Positions 1 to 13,790 are shown, counted from the first letter of the stretch. The stretch is 64,000 nucleotides of DNA from Isoetes taiwanensis (GCA_021234155.1 JAJEKV010000143.1:260636-324635), one strand, 5' to 3'. Translations and numbers: made by a program. The notes: generated from the letters alone by a model not told the origin.

Positions 1-3000
1 CCCGCTACGTATTGCTATGATGTGTGCCATTTCCAAGACCACAAACCAACAGGCTCGAAACATGCGGTGCATTAATAGTTTCCTCGCTATGGGTTATAGG
101 CTTACCGAGTTGCAATCTAATTGTGGCATTCAATAATGCCTGATGAGATTTTCTACTTGGGGAAATGGGTGCCTTCCGGCATGTATGAGTGATTGCCAAA
201 CTTTTGGTTGTGGATAATAAATTTCTAGCCTCGTAGGTCGTGAAGGCGCTATTCACACCGCCGTGGTTGCGGTAATTGTACTGGGCGATATGACCATTGT
301 AGCTCAGCGAATAGCTCGCTTCTCAAGATCATTTGGTGTGCGCCAAATGAGGATAACTTTACCCCAAGCTCCATGCAAGGTTCATGCATTGAAATTATAT
401 CCACTCTATTGTACACCGAAAGTTGAATTGAAAGAAAATAGATTGCATTAATATCTTACCCGCATGTGGAACAACGCCATCCCTTCTACATCCTCACCCA
501 TAATGATCATTCCATTTGAATAGCGCTATAGGATGTACGATGAGCTTCCTCGCTGACTATTGATGCTTTGATGTCAAGTAACTCTAACGTGCCAAGGCCT
601 TGCCCCTCTTCCACCAAATTTCCATTTCACCACCTATAATTAATTACAAAATTCGCACTTTGAAGCCCAATTAATTTGACTACCAAAGTAATCGCCCTCA
701 TCGTGAAGTTCAATCGGCACATGTGCATCCACTCCCTGCCATAGCGCAATAAAGGTCAATGCAATCTATATCCAACAAGCACTGGCTTGAAACCGGCCGT
801 ATTAATACATACGACCGGGCTTAGTGGTAGTAGTCTCTACCGTTCGAACCGTTTTATATGACCTCGGGCATTTAATATTTATCTTGAAAATGCATAGCAC
901 ACATTTATTCATGTTATCACATTATTGCCTATAGCGCAGATTAGAAAGCTTGATGCTATATTTCTTCAAGGTACCAACATAGACTGAACTTTGAAAAGCA
1001 ACTGTGCACCATGCACAATATGCAAATCACCCAACCGTATATGAAAGAAGAGCTTCATACTTAAGCATGACCTATTTTTCCTGCATAAAGATTCATTCAT
1101 TTGGCGCAATAAAGATTTTGATTCTTACAAACATCTTACATGAATATACCGGCCACCATGTGCATTTGTCAATTTACGGCGCTTACGATTTTGACAATGT
1201 GCTAGACTTCACCGGGACAACTAATTGTACAACCTTTCATATAAACAAAATGTGGCTATTGGCCAGCGATGATATATATTTCTATATTTCCATTACATTT
1301 TCCCACACATTTGTTTCCCCTGTGCTGCAAGTAGTGAGAACTCCGCCTAATGCATCGATTCTTTGAAATTTGAGATTTGAGGTAAATTCACCTAATGGCT
1401 GCCGCATAACTCTTGCATAGTTTTGCCTTTCCTATGGGAATCAAATCCATTTTGATGCTCAAGAAATGCCCCCATGCCCAAACACGATGTACATCTATAC
1501 ATTGATACCTTCACGAATTATGCGCCTACATCGTGATCTTTACTTCTGTGTTATAAATCAACGCCTTTTTATAACTAATTTTCAAATATTTTGTTGTGAC
1601 TTTTAGAGCAGAGTCATTTACCCGCATAAGTTCGACTCAAGAGTTTAATAGATTCTTCTACAAAAAAATTGTGGAACATTTTTTCTCAAGAATCATAGCC
1701 ATGGTATGGCTACGCGAACTTGGATATGAGGATATCTCCCAGCACAGAAAAAATTCTCCCTCGCAAATTCAAAATGATATCTCGGTTCTCAATAACAAAC
1801 AAAACTTAATGCTAACATCTACTCTTCAAGGATTGTCACATGAAAACGATGCACAATTTTGGAACACCTAACAGAAATGAGAATGAAACAAAAGAAAGCA
1901 CGGGAGACTATCTGACAAACATAGAGCCTAATCTATAATCTAAAAATGAAGATGGCCTTAACTAGCACCTATTTCCATAAATGCTTGGTTTAAAACCACA
2001 TATCTCCTCTTTTAGATCGAAGATTGGCTATTTCATCGCCGCATTGTAATGTTATGCTCGCATTATATGATATTTTGACAAGGATCAACATTACTAATAA
2101 TATATTGATGTAAAACGAGGCATTAAAATAATCACCTTCCTCACATGGTGCTCCTTTCCTCGGCAATGAATCGCGATTTGCATTCTCAATACCTATATCT
2201 CATTTGCATTTAGTTATCATCTAACGATTATGTAAGCAAATACTCGTGATTCTAGAAAGCAAAGTTATTGATGGCATACTCAGCTTCTTGTAACATAACA
2301 CATAACAAAGGAAATGTAATGTAAAAGCCCACACAAAGTCTTAATACTTGGCATCCATAATCGCACATCAAACCCTTTCACGATGCTCCTATACCATGTC
2401 ATTTGCAGTAGAAAAGTGCTGCTGCAAATCTTAAAATATGTTTTGGTAAGTGCATTGCTTTCAATAGATATTATACAGAATGAGCATCGCCAAACCCCGC
2501 AAACAACAAACTAAATCAAGTTAACCTTTATGACTAATAAACATCTATTAACTTGGTGAGGACACACTTCGGCACGTCTCTCAAAAAGCAAATGTACTTT
2601 AGAATATCTTCTTCCCTTGAAAACCGAAAGCAAGCTTGACAATGTAAGATCCTCTATGAAATGCATGATGCATAACCGCTTGGACTCGAGGTCCGGCCTT
2701 TGAATTGGCCGCAAAATTTGCTATGGCATGCCAATAGATTTGACAGCTAGTGGAATGTAGCTGCACTGTCATGGAATTTCTAGAAACGGTAGAAGAGCCA
2801 GAAGAGGGAAATCTTAATCTCAAAACAAGAGGGCATTTCGAAATTGCTGTGCAGCATCCCGGAAGATATCCAACCACCCGCTTTGATCACCGCAAAAGAT
2901 CTTCATGCCGTATCGGAGAATCTTCAAATTGTAAGGAGATGCAAATAATCTATTGCTTGAAAAGTATGCAATGCATCCAAATGGCGCTTTGGTCTGAATT

Positions 3001-4290
3001 GGCAAATTTCTCTAAAAAGTGGAAGAAGAAACGCAATAGCCGGCTCATTTAATTCCTCTCAGCTATGAATTAATAATAATGCATCTGCTTAATTCCCTCA
3101 CGCAAAAATGGAACTGGCCAGTTTTTCCTCAAGCAGAGCTACCATCTCGAGGAACTGTATTTCCCTGAGTCGCCGTAAGCCTCGTAAGTATCACCCATAC
3201 CATGTAAACATTCACCTACCTTTCTCCTAAACATTTCCATCTTGCGTAACCGGCTATGCCGCCTTCCACTCAAACCGAGCCACCATCACAGCAGAACACC
3301 TAACCGGCTTCGTGAGTGGCCGCCTTCAAAGAATAGAAATGACCGCTTTTACGTGAAATAGAGGTTTAGTAATACTCAAAGATATCCTAGGATATTCTCT
3401 AGGATATACCTAGGATATGCCAAAAAAGCCCACTTACAACAAGGGTTTGCCCCTGCCGTTATATAGGACTTTGTGCAAGATTATCAAGCATTTAAACAAA
3501 TTTAAACGATGAGCAAACATTTCGATGTTAGCGTCAATATCATCAATTCCAGCTGTTTAGCAATATAAAGGCTGAGCTGCTAACATAGCCAACCAAGCTA
3601 TCAAACATGGAGGGAGCTTCAAGCTGATCCTTTTCATAGAGGAGACCATTCAAAAGCATTTAGGAGATAGTGCATCGCACGCTGCATTTGCATTGAAGGA
3701 TCGCCAGAGAGCCTGATTTGGCTCTTCTGTCGGAACAGGCGACGTGCGCCGCTGAGCTCTCTGATTAAAGTATGAAAGCCCACACTAAACGGGCTCTATA
3801 ACGTGGAGGAGAGTTAGTGATGTTCTGCTGCACGCGCCCAACAAGTCTATTGGCTGGTTATAACTCAAACAAAAGATTGAACATTTCGGCTAGTGTAATT
3901 CTCTGGAAAATGAAAGTGCGCCAAAAATGGCCACGTGGCGGGATACGGTTGGACGAGGGGCAGAACAGCACCTAACCGTTCTTTACGTGCTGGGGAACAG
4001 GGTGATGATGATGATTCAGGGCCAGCGTAATTTCTGATCTCTGTGTAAGCAATACAATCTCAGCCAGATCGTTTGACAATAGTGAATGACACTTCATCGG
4101 TCATCTGTTCAGGAAACATTTCTAGAGCTGTGCATTAATGTCTCGCCTATCAGAACTCTGTTTGATACTCACGACTGCAGAGGTACCATAAACTTGCCGG
4201 GGATTGATCAGGCAAGTGCCCTACTATTAAACTTGCTTCCTGACTTTTAAAAAAGTATAAGAGAAGCACAAAGAAGGAAGAATTTATAAT
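1..4290. other. Unrecognised non-coding DNA
   Basis: No reading frame here resembles a family I recognise. The longest frames (1,004-1,366 and 2,750-3,052, both plus) are low in recognisable motifs and have no supporting context. I see no RNA gene. Weak LRR-like coding traces may begin near 4,020 and lead into the pseudogene that follows. Confidence 0.5.
3375..3420. repeat. Short palindromic tandem repeat (CCTAGGATAT)
   Basis: Four closely spaced copies of a motif around AGGATAT, several inside the palindrome CCTAGG, form a short self-complementary cluster. It lies in otherwise featureless sequence and no function can be assigned. Confidence 0.6.
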
Positions 4291-4299
4291 GCGTTCGGA

Positions 4300-6230
4300 A
4301 GAAGGTAGCTAAAGAGGTATGTCAAGCTATTGTAGAATGTTTAGAAGCCAATCCTCCACGTTGCACCACTTTGTGTTTGGTGGCTGCTGAAGGAAGCAAA
4401 TTAGTGCACAATGGCGAAACTCTAGAAATGCCTCACACTTCATTGCAGTCGTGTTAACACTACATAATACATACACATCAACAGATGGATTGAAGCGGTT
4501 CGCAAAGCCATTCAGTGCTCCCAGCCGCAGACCCTGTACTTTTGTTCAGGTCTCGATGCGGATTAAAGAAAGGATTGGGTACCTTTCAGAAGCTCTGCAA
4601 GGCCCCCAGCACCAGACTGCAAAAGCTAGCATTTTCGGGTACTAAGATTGCAGACAAGGGCTTCGGCATCTTGCAAGAGCACCGCAAACCCCAATTCAAG
4701 CTTGCAAAAAATTGTTCTTAGTTAGTTGCGACATTGGAGTCAAGTCTCGCAGAGGCACTAAAACTTCAAATTTACACTGAAGTTCCCTTTGACTCCAGGT
4801 TCGAATGAAACAGGACGCAGGAGCTGGGTACATATTGCATGTATTTTATAAACTTCACGAATGGGTTGGAAGAGCGAATTGGCTGGGGGCAATGAGAGAG
4901 AATGTCAGAAGCTTTTAGGAGGAGCAATAATCTTGAAGAATTCATTGCAAACGGGCCTCACAATATGCCTCTCAAGAAGATGTGGCTCCACAAGGTTGGA
5001 GACGAGGGAGCTGAATATCTTTCAAGTTCTCTGCGCAGCCCACACCGCCATCAACGACTTGGAGCTATCTGCACAAATTTAGAAGGTGCTAACTAGTATT
5101 GTAGATTCTTTGCCAGACTGCAAGTTGGCAGTCACTTAGTGTCCATCCGAACCGGACACGTGAGTGGCAGCGATATCGATTCTCGTTTATAAAGCGACCG
5201 CGTAGCTGGAGCTGCAAACCGGGAATCCAGGACCAATTAGGCATCTTTGGCTATCACGCTTGGGGAGCCGCAAGATCCGTTATTAGTATGATCAAAATTT
5301 GCTACCATTTTCAATTCGTGTTCTGGTACCGGGCTACGTGAAGAATGGAAATAGGATTCCTTGAAATCTAGGGGCTAATGGATGCCCTGAGAAACGCACC
5401 ACCGAAATAGCAAATAATCTAACCGTGATATTGCTTTGAAGGAAGATATTGAAGGAGGCAGAAGAAAGCCTCGCTTGCTCTAGATTCTGTTACCGTGTCC
5501 TCTAAGAGATATATATCCATTAGGCATAAAGGGCGACGAAATGATTCTCAAAGTGGGGGAGGAGGCCTTTTGATAACATCATCTGGACTCCTTTGATAGA
5601 CTCCGCGAATGGAGCCATAAGAGGATCTCTTGGGATTTGAGAGGCGCTGTTTCATCTAATCGGGCGAAGCCTTTTTGTATGAAATGCAACTGGATGCCAA
5701 ACCCACACATCGTCAAAAGCATATTACACCAAAATCCACTCCAACGCTCAACTTAATTTTGCCAAATCCAAAGTGTCTACTCAAAGAAAAGAGGTATGAA
5801 TCTCAACTCACTCCACTTCCTTTGGGCAACCCGCAAATCTTCTTTATTTCAGAGGTCGGCGAGGGAGATCAGCATTTCCCCTTTCTTTCCTCGCGCACCT
5901 CGCCGCAGTGTCTTTGGTGGTGTGCGCAACGCCTCAAATGCATGATTGCTGTGATGAGATTGACAAGCAAATTTCGCGCTTATTGGCTTAAATCAATCAA
6001 ATCATCCAGCCAGCCTACCATGTATTCTAGACCAAAAGTCATCATCTGCTTATGCTTCCCTCTCCACAGGCTAAATTTGGGAGAAATAGCTGCCCCGCAT
6101 AGAACAATTCTATCATAAGGAACCAAACCATTGATTTTGGGAATTTGGTACAGAGCAACTTGTTTGCACTTGTGGAGATAAAGATCCAAAGTGAAAAGAA
6201 AATAAGAGAGAATCAAAGGTTTGTTTCTAC
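4300..6230 (+). pseudogene. Decayed LRR protein gene (ribonuclease-inhibitor type)
   Basis: Frame-hopping translation gives repeated leucine-rich repeat signatures of the long, ribonuclease-inhibitor type: AIVECLEANPP near 4,330, GTFQKLCKAPSTRLQKLAFS near 4,580-4,640, and KKMWLHKVGDEGAEYLSSSL near 4,970-5,030. Related phrases continue to about 5,550. A further coding-like block (CCDEIDKQISRLLA) lies at 5,950-5,990. Many frame changes and stops interrupt it, so no intact product is possible from this sequence. Proteins of this LRR class are scaffolds or sensors (NLRC-like); no NB-ARC or kinase domain can be seen here, so the role is unknown. The 5' and 3' limits are approximate. The repeat class is fairly sure; the gene's former function is not. 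Confidence 0.55.
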
Positions 6231-6239
6231 CTAACTACA

Positions 6240-9200
6240 GAGTGAATCTTTTCTCACTCCTAGGATTTGCATGGACCTTCAAGGCCTCTAAATATACATT
6301 ACGGTAGAATCGCTTCCTTCAAAGATCCTCCGCTAAGATATTGTGGTACCGCGGCAAAAAGTTGTGCTGCCGTAAAACTAATATCAAAGCTGCACTTCCG
6401 CCTTCTCGGTGACATAATGGCGCCTAGTTCATCATCCCATCACCTACATTGTCATTCCTGGGTCTCCGCACTTTTAGTCTGTGATTCTACATTGTTTGAA
6501 AGACTCATCAATGATCCGGTAGCGACATTGTTGCAAGGCTACTACAGAACTCTAATGTGCCATCCAAGCAGTGGATACCATCTTCTTTATTATTCTTCGC
6601 CTGAGGCATTGTCGCGACCTAAAGATCAAGAATGGGATGGATTTGACCGTGAGTGCCTCAAAGAATTTTTTAACCAATGCTCACCAATAAGTAGGAATGT
6701 ACTAGTAAGCCACCATCTGCGTTTTGGGAAGGAGTGCCGCTCACAAGATACCGAGACAACCCAACTCTTCGGGCTGCTTATTTGCGAAGTTGCACTCCAA
6801 ACATGTCGCGGCCATTATGGGAGCAAAGTGGATAAGGTTTGCCCCAAAAGTGGTATCCGCTAATTGTGCAACTGGAGGGAAAGAGGAGGGTTGAGAGAAA
6901 CGTTGACGTGACATACCGCGAAGTCTGGCGAAGAAAGAAGAGATTACGCCTAACAAGATCTATCTCTGCGATTCGCTAACCAAATACACGACCTTTGCTA
7001 TGGAGAGCGATTTGTCCAAGCCGCTAAACCGCGATGAGAAGGTTATTGATAATGATAAAGACAAAGTTTGAAACCTTGCCAACGCCAGACAGCTCTTGGA
7101 TGTGATCACAGCAGAATTGGAAGAACATGGTCTCAATCATGTGCATCGGTAAACCTCCGCCGGAAGCGGTTAAAGATTTGCTTTCTCCCCTTGAAGTAGC
7201 GATCTTTTGGCAAATGTGAACGAAGCTCGCGAAAGAATTTGACCTTGAAAGCCGTGCTTTATGACGCATACGCAGGCGCCAAGTACTTATCGCAAGTACC
7301 CACATATCGCCAGCTTAATTACCAGCGCGCTCCATTTACTAGCAGGACTTTACGATAGAACAAAAAATAGATGGTGGATTTGGCAAATTTGATGCTGGAA
7401 TGGAAGAGCAAAACATGATGTTAAAAGAAATGAAAAGGGAAGTGGACGTACTTTGAGAAAGCAGGAGCTGATTTGAATTCAAACTGACGGAAAGCAACTA
7501 CTACAAATGATGAGCATGGTTGATCTACCATTTCCAAAGACGGCCCCATCTCACCAACTAACATGGTCTTCGAGAAGCTGTCTTCATTATTCAGACAACA
7601 TGCATCAAGTAGCTTATGCGTGAATGGCAAGGAGGTGCAATATTAACATCACCTTAAGACCGCGAGGGTTTCCAAATGACATTGTAGAAGTGGCTAATCC
7701 GGAAGCAGCCCCACCCCATGCCCGTGATGGCGCCTCCTGAGCCTTGCAAAGACGGGATCGGCAGCGAATGTGGTTGTGGGTTCGTGCTTCTTGTTCTTTT
7801 TCCGCTGCCATCCCGGGGAATTCTAAGTTGCAAGTAAAGCACTGCGGGCTAGAAGTGCTCATGATTCGCTTACCTCGCCCGCTTAATCGGGTTTAGGTAC
7901 AGCTGAATCGCGAACCCACTGCATGCAGTAAAGCCGTATCCTACATTACCGAAATTTTGTGCCTATTATTACCCCGCTTTGAGCCGTATTGAAAGTTTGG
8001 GGCTCGTCCGGAACCATACACCATCCGGTATTGCCTATCTCTCGCGGACTCCATATCCAAAGTGCAAGGGCTGCTACACGCACGAAAACAGTACTACCCA
8101 TGACCCTGGCTGTGCAATATGTTAGACTTCTATAGATTTCTTGGTGAATTCCTCATACCAATTCGACGCTGTTGTATAGATAATCGACGTGACGCCCAGA
8201 GAGGCTATTGTGGCGTAAGGCTTTCGTACTTTATCCTAAGAGGTTGCATGCATGCAGAGGGCTTCAGCTGGCAAGAGTGCCCGGGGAGAGCTCAAGGTGC
8301 TAAAGATCTGGCCGAAATTGCGGTTGGGTGGCTAAGTATAAGAAGCACGCCATTTCAGCGCTTCGCTTGTTATCAGTCATGTGCCCATTCATCTTATAAC
8401 CTATAGTATCCGCATTTTGCGCTTCCTAAGTATTGCGGTCTATGATTCGACATCTCTAAATGAATTTGTTGGATAAGGGAAAATATACGTAATATTTGAT
8501 AAAAGTATATTTTGCTGGATTTTGCTGCTTATGGACTTGATAACTGAATTTGTCGAGCATATAGAAGAATATAGCGCCAAGATAAAACGCGCGAAGCCTA
8601 TCAAAGCACAACATGTCGTGCATAGATTAATGTTGACCCATGCTTTATGGCTTGATCAATTCGCTAACTTCGACGGTCTCATTGATTGTGAAAATATTGT
8701 TTATCAATAATGAAAGAATGGCAAAGGAAATTTCTCCAATGTTCCTCATAAAATTTCCAACCGCACTGGAATCTACATGCTTAAAAAATGGCAAGTAATA
8801 CTTCAATTTTAGCTTACAGTCCCATGATAATTGAATACTGCGTTTCTCAGGTTTATTGGAGCACCAAACCTCCTATTAAAAGACGGATTATCAACTCTAA
8901 TGCATTGACTTCATTCTTCAAAAATTTCAAACAGTTTTTGTTTTTCCCGCCAAACTCCACTTAGCTTTAGAAGCTGCCTTATATGGAACATGCACACGGG
9001 CGCATAATAGAAATTTGAGTTGGGTTTTGTACTTGTAGATTAACTATATTAGGAATATTATGGAAACAAACTACCTTAGGTATTGTATTGATTTTTTGGA
9101 AAATTAGAAAAATATACATATTTGTTGGCTGTGAGATTCAAAGATTTGTTACTTTGACTACCCTTCCTATGTAAATTCAGCGTCCAATTCTCGTTTCTCC

Positions 9201-9240
9201 TTCATTTTGTTCCTTCAAAATTTTAAAACAATGCACGGTA
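6240..9240. other. Unrecognised region with one 198-aa open frame
   Basis: A plus-strand frame at 6,267-6,863 (198 codons, Cys- and His-rich) is the longest in the area. It matches nothing I recognise and has no promoter or splice context that would support it. Frames near 7,080 (including ARQLLDVITAELEEHG) look coding-like but are isolated. It may be further decay of the LRR gene or an unrelated transposon. Nothing is identified between 7,900 and 9,240. Confidence 0.3.
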
Positions 9241-10895
9241 CTTCTGGTGTGCATCGTATTACTTATAAAGCATTTATTATGCCACTTTAATAACTTCGGT
9301 GTTCATTTCAGATCGCCATTGGTTATATAGCATTTATCAGCGCAACCTAACATTTCGTGACGCTGGACGCGGATTACACGACACGGTACAAGATAAAGGT
9401 GCATTCATTGATCAGAAGCATTTATTGTACCATTAATAACCTCGAATATTGTGTGCATTCATTGATTATGTTAATTTTATTGCGGCATTAATTTTGTGAT
9501 TTGAGGCATTTTGGCGGCTTTATGCAAGGAGCATTACCATAGGATGACACGCTGCATTCATCGCGATTTGCGGCAGATTTGTGCACTTTGCATTATTGGC
9601 GCTAATAAATACACTTTGCATTTTTGTGGCCATTAATACCATGGAATGCGCACGCTATGTTTACTAAATGGGTTTTGTAGCAGTTTTGTCAAGAAAACGG
9701 GCAAAGTAAATGGAAAACGCCCGAAAGAAAATTTTAGCCCAAATTTTTGTCACTTCCAAGTGAGTTTTTAGGTTGAATAGCCAAACCTTTACTCTCCAGA
9801 CATATCCATCGACACTTCACTCATTAAACCTACATATGGGCTTAAAAATGGATAGGATTAGGCCCAAATTCAACACCAATGTATGTAATAATCCTTTAAG
9901 AAATTTTAAATAGGGTTTATATTTTTTCTCTTTTTTTTTTCTTCACTCGTTCCGGCACAAGTTGAAGATTAGGAGGAGAAGGAACAATGTAGTCCCCTTT
10001 TAGGCTTCGGAACATGTTCATGTATGTTGCGTTTTGATTTATGCATTTCATGACAAATCAATACCCTTTACCAAAAAATGCTTGATTTTTTTTAATACTA
10101 TAGCATGATGGCTAATATTTGCCTCCATTTTGTGAAAGTTTAGCCAAAGCAAGAAACTCGTGATGGAGAAACCATTTAGTTTAGCCAAGGCAAACTTCTA
10201 GCCCCAATTTTAGCTGTAGTTTAGCCGTCCCATTTTGGCTGCTAATAAAAATATAGGAGTAGTAATTTTATTCCCATGATTAATGCTTGAATTTATTAAG
10301 CACCTCATCAAAGCACGACATGTGTGCACTTTGCATTTATTATGTAGCCATTAATACCTTTGCAATTTTATTAAGCACCATTAACACGCTTTGCATTTAT
10401 TGCGCCATTAATACGCTTTGCGATTTATTGTGAGTTATCAAAGCACCCACATGCGCACTTTGCATCTATTAAGGCTATTAATACCCTTTAAATTTTATTA
10501 TGCCATTAACACGCTTTGCATTTTATTGGCGGCCATTAATACACTTTGTATTTATTATGAAGTTATCAAAGCACCCACATGTGTGCACTTTGCACTTCAT
10601 TGTGTTTCACAATACCTTTGCATTTATTGGCACTCATTAATACTTTGCATTTATTGCGGCCATTAATACGCTTTGCATTTATTAAGTAGTTATCAGCACG
10701 ACATGTGCACTCTTTGTATCCCTTTGCATTTATTTGCGCCATTAATACGCTTTGTAATTTATTATGCCATTAATGCTTTTGCATTTATTATGCTATCAAA
10801 GCACGACATTATGTGTGCACTTTGCATTTATTGCGCCATTAATATCGCTTTGCATTTATTAAGTAATTATCAGCACGACATGTGCACTTTGTGAT
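9240..10895. repeat. AT-rich minisatellite (CTTTGCATTTATT... ATTAATACG unit)
   Basis: From about 10,300 to 10,895 a ~27-32 bp unit recurs many times, pairing TTTGCATTTATT with GCCATTAATACG. It is punctuated by a second motif (TTATCAAAGCACGACATGTG, TGCACTTTGCA). Looser, older copies spread back to about 9,240. Open frames through it are repeat artefacts. Units differ by small indels, so this is an old array rather than a young homogeneous one. Confidence 0.75.
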
Positions 10896-11084
10896 GACAA
10901 GGCTTCATTGGCACCGAAAGAAGATATCAATCCCAATATATATAGAATCTTAATGATATCCATTTTAGGATAATTATGGATATGAAATATACATCTAATG
11001 ATATTAATGGGATTACATACAAGCTATATAGGCACTCGGCATAACATAGCCCTAGGATTAGTCATATGTGTGTCGATCATCCAA

Positions 11085-11260
11085 CAAACTCCATCTTATA
11101 AATAGAAGGCCTTCTTATTGTCTCATGCATTGAGAGCACTTTGAAGAGCTATTGTGACAGCTTTCTTCTCGCTTCACTAATTGCATGCAAGGTAACATTA
11201 TTCTCCCATTTTGTAATTTCTAAATTCAGAGTTAGAATGTAAGATCTTTAATGGTTGTTT
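11085..11260 (+). promoter_or_regulatory. Possible core promoter or solo LTR
   Basis: A TATAAATAG box at 11,097-11,105 is followed within ~100 bp by a pyrimidine-rich stretch and a donor-like AAGGTAAC. This layout is common in plant LTRs and promoters. No coding region downstream is recognisable and no matching second LTR was found, so this is tentative. Confidence 0.25.
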
Positions 11261-11449
11261 CACATCAATCTAGAATCGCTTGGCCATTGCGTAAGAGAAT
11301 GTTGGACGTTAACTGGGTCCAACTCATCGCTTTTGAAAGAGAAATGTTCATGGGCGTCTACGTCAGCCATGAGCAAATTTTTGTAATGCTTATTGATTTT
11401 AAAGAATTGAACAATAAAGACCTACATATTGAACAACAACAATAAATAT

Positions 11450-12585
11450 TGAACCCAACATTCTTCATCTTTATTAGTTGTCGATTAAAGATAATCTCTA
11501 CATATTGGTCCTAGCATCATGTACATATATTCATTCAAAACAACCTAATATCGATGTAATGTAATAACCGGTAAGAAATTCACAATGAACAAGTATAGGA
11601 ATCAATTGCTCTTCATACTAAATTAGATTAATATTGCGCACATCAGACATCTAGGATAACTCTACTCTATATCATGACAAATTTAAACCATCTACGCTTC
11701 TTATTGGTGGATAAATAATCGAGTACTTGCGGTAATTATGCTTCACCATGATAGGAAGAGCCTACGAGGATAAAACAACAACATCACTATGACCCTTTTT
11801 GATAATACAAGTTGTTTATCCATAGAGATCTCTTTTTTCTTGCAAATCTCAAATCTCAACAACAAAGGATTGATAGGTCATGCCGTTAAAATTTGTAATC
11901 TACTCGAAGATAAAAGCAAATAAGCTTCCCTTTGTTCACATGAGAGTTTTGTCTTTGTTGAGCCTTATCTCAGACCATCCGCGGTTATCTTTCACAAATG
12001 TCCTCGCCCAAACTAAACCCCCACTGACTATGTCTTTTGCCTAGATCGGACTAATGAAGGGACCTTTAAGACTAGAAGTAAGGGCCGCACCATCCCCATC
12101 TAAAGATTTTGACGGATAAATGTCAATCGCATGCCATGTAGTACTTACTTCTCTCAAAATGTAGGCTATAAATTGTGATTATTTTGCCAAAAATTTTACG
12201 CGGGCATTTTTATATTTTCAAGATTGGCCCCTCGAGTGAGTCCGAAAACACCATAACTAAAGGTTTCCATCTAATTGCCTAAGAAAACTGTGAAGCTTGT
12301 GATTTTCATGCTCTTTTTGTTGGTATAAAATCTTCAAAAAACATGATAACATCTTACACCCTCTTAAACATGCTAACTTCTCCCCATATAAGTTTGAAGG
12401 AGCCGCTAGAAAGATCCTGCTAGGCATATATTCTGCCCCATTGCCCAACAATGTGACCGTCTTTAAACCGGGTTATGTTTTTCCTCTTCCCTAAGTCAAA
12501 CCACCTCATATTTTACCTGTATTATGAAGGTTTTGGTGCCATTAAATGGGCCGTATAGCAACGGTGCCCGGCATGTCTGCTTCAT
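11450..12585. other. No recognisable gene
   Basis: I see no convincing coding sequence, RNA gene or repeat in this stretch. Confidence 0.4.
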
Positions 12586-12589
12586 CAGC

Positions 12590-12815
12590 TATGCCCCTCG
12601 TCCGGACATTGGACCCCTGCAATGCAGGATTATGTATATAATCGCGATGTCAAAGATCCTTATTGCTACTTCGGGCGTTTCCGGAACCTCTTTCTCGGGC
12701 GGGGGTTTTAACCCCGGTAGTAATACCGCTGCCCTTCTTTTGTAATTTGGGTCCCATAGGCCAGCTTGGTTCTCCGTGGATCTATAAAATCATATTCCTA
12801 TTCTATTCTATTCTA
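12590..12815 (+). mobile_element. 5'-truncated LINE, 3' end with ATTCT tail
   Basis: From GATTATGTATATAATC onward the sequence parallels the LINE end at 62,895-63,073. Shared blocks are AAGATCCTTATTGCTACT, a GGGGGTTTTTAA block, GTAGTAATA, GGGTCCCATAGGCC and CTCCGTGGA, then a tail of ATTCT repeats. Extreme 5' truncation and a microsatellite tail are typical of target-primed reverse transcription. The frames here (12,524-12,944) are not genes. Confidence 0.7.
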
Positions 12816-13309
12816 ATTACCAAGATTCGCCTTCCAAATACCAATCCCAATGCAAGGGGGTTCCACTTCTATGGAACTTTACTCAAACCGCAGGCATTTC
12901 AATGGGAGTGGGGATCGCTGGGACCTTTTCCATATGTATACTAGGGGTCAAAGAGGTTTTGGACTTACTCTAGTTATAAACCACACCTGAAAGGGTCAAA
13001 TTTGCTCATCAAAAATATAATAGGACTTTTTGGCTACCCTCTATGCACGCAGTGCTATCCTATATAAAGGAGGTGGATCCCCCAAGTCCCAGCGGCATTC
13101 CTCCTCAGCTGAATTTTGTGCATCCCCGCTTCCTTAAACCAGATTATGAGGACCCTTCTATCAATGCAGCATTATCAAACTTTTTCTTCTCCACTTTTTT
13201 AACCGATATTGTCGACATAAAGATCTGGGGCATAACACTCCATGTCCACTACCAACAGGCGATTATAAAGATCCAATGCATAACACTCCATGTCCACCAA
13301 TGCTGCTCG

Positions 13310-13545
13310 CCTCTAGCCTCGCCTTCTCTAGCAAGACTTTCTCCTCTCTAGTGCCCCTCGCGACACTTCTCTCTAAACTTCTCCTCTCTAGCCTTCTTTT
13401 CAACTTCCTCACTCTACTTTCGCTCATCTAGTGCATGCCCACTACTTCTCTCTCTAGCCTTCCTTTCAACTTCCTCTTCATGCTGCCCGCTTCCACCTTC
13501 CACTTTCTCTCTAGCCTCTCTTTCTCAACTTCTCTTCCAAGGCCA
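13310..13545. repeat. Pyrimidine-rich CTCTAGCC/TTCTCT repeat tract
   Basis: About 240 bp of the plus strand is almost entirely C and T, with recurring CTCTCTAGCC and CAACTTCCTC phrases. It may be an old minisatellite or a former LTR leader. No gene is seen. Confidence 0.5.
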
Positions 13546-13555
13546 CCCATGGCGC

Positions 13556-13790
13556 CACAATAGAGTGTCCTAAGTTTTAAGCGCACTCAAATAGAGTGTC
13601 CTAAGTTTTGGGCGTGACTCAAAACTGGCCGAGCGGAGTCAGCCTTCGCTTTGTGTTCTCGGGTGTTTTGAGGTCCCAAGTTTTGTCGGACTCAAAACGC
13701 CAAGGAGTCAGCTTGTGTTCTCGGTTGATGAGTCAGTCATTGTGTTCTCGGTGCTTTGAGTGTCCTAAGTTTGCGGGACACACATAAACC
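13556..13790. repeat. Short tandem repeats (GAGTGTCCTAAGTTTT / ACTCAAAAC)
   Basis: The phrase GAGTGTCCTAAGTTTT occurs at about 13,564, 13,594 and 13,758, with a degenerate copy near 13,670. Between them alternate ACTCAAAAC and GAGTCAGC...TGTGTTCTCGG. The units are irregular (about 30 to 60 bp), so this is a decayed compound repeat. Confidence 0.55.

Noticed and set aside
4795-4815. tRNA B-box-like GGTTCGAAT
   Set aside because: The closing CC, an A box and a cloverleaf are all missing.
6267-6863. 198-codon ORF as a real gene
   Set aside because: No family motif, no splice or promoter context, and coding-like text also appears in the other frames. Kept only as an unrecognised open frame.
10418-10894. 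Cys- and His-rich ORFs
   Set aside because: They are translations of the AT-rich minisatellite.
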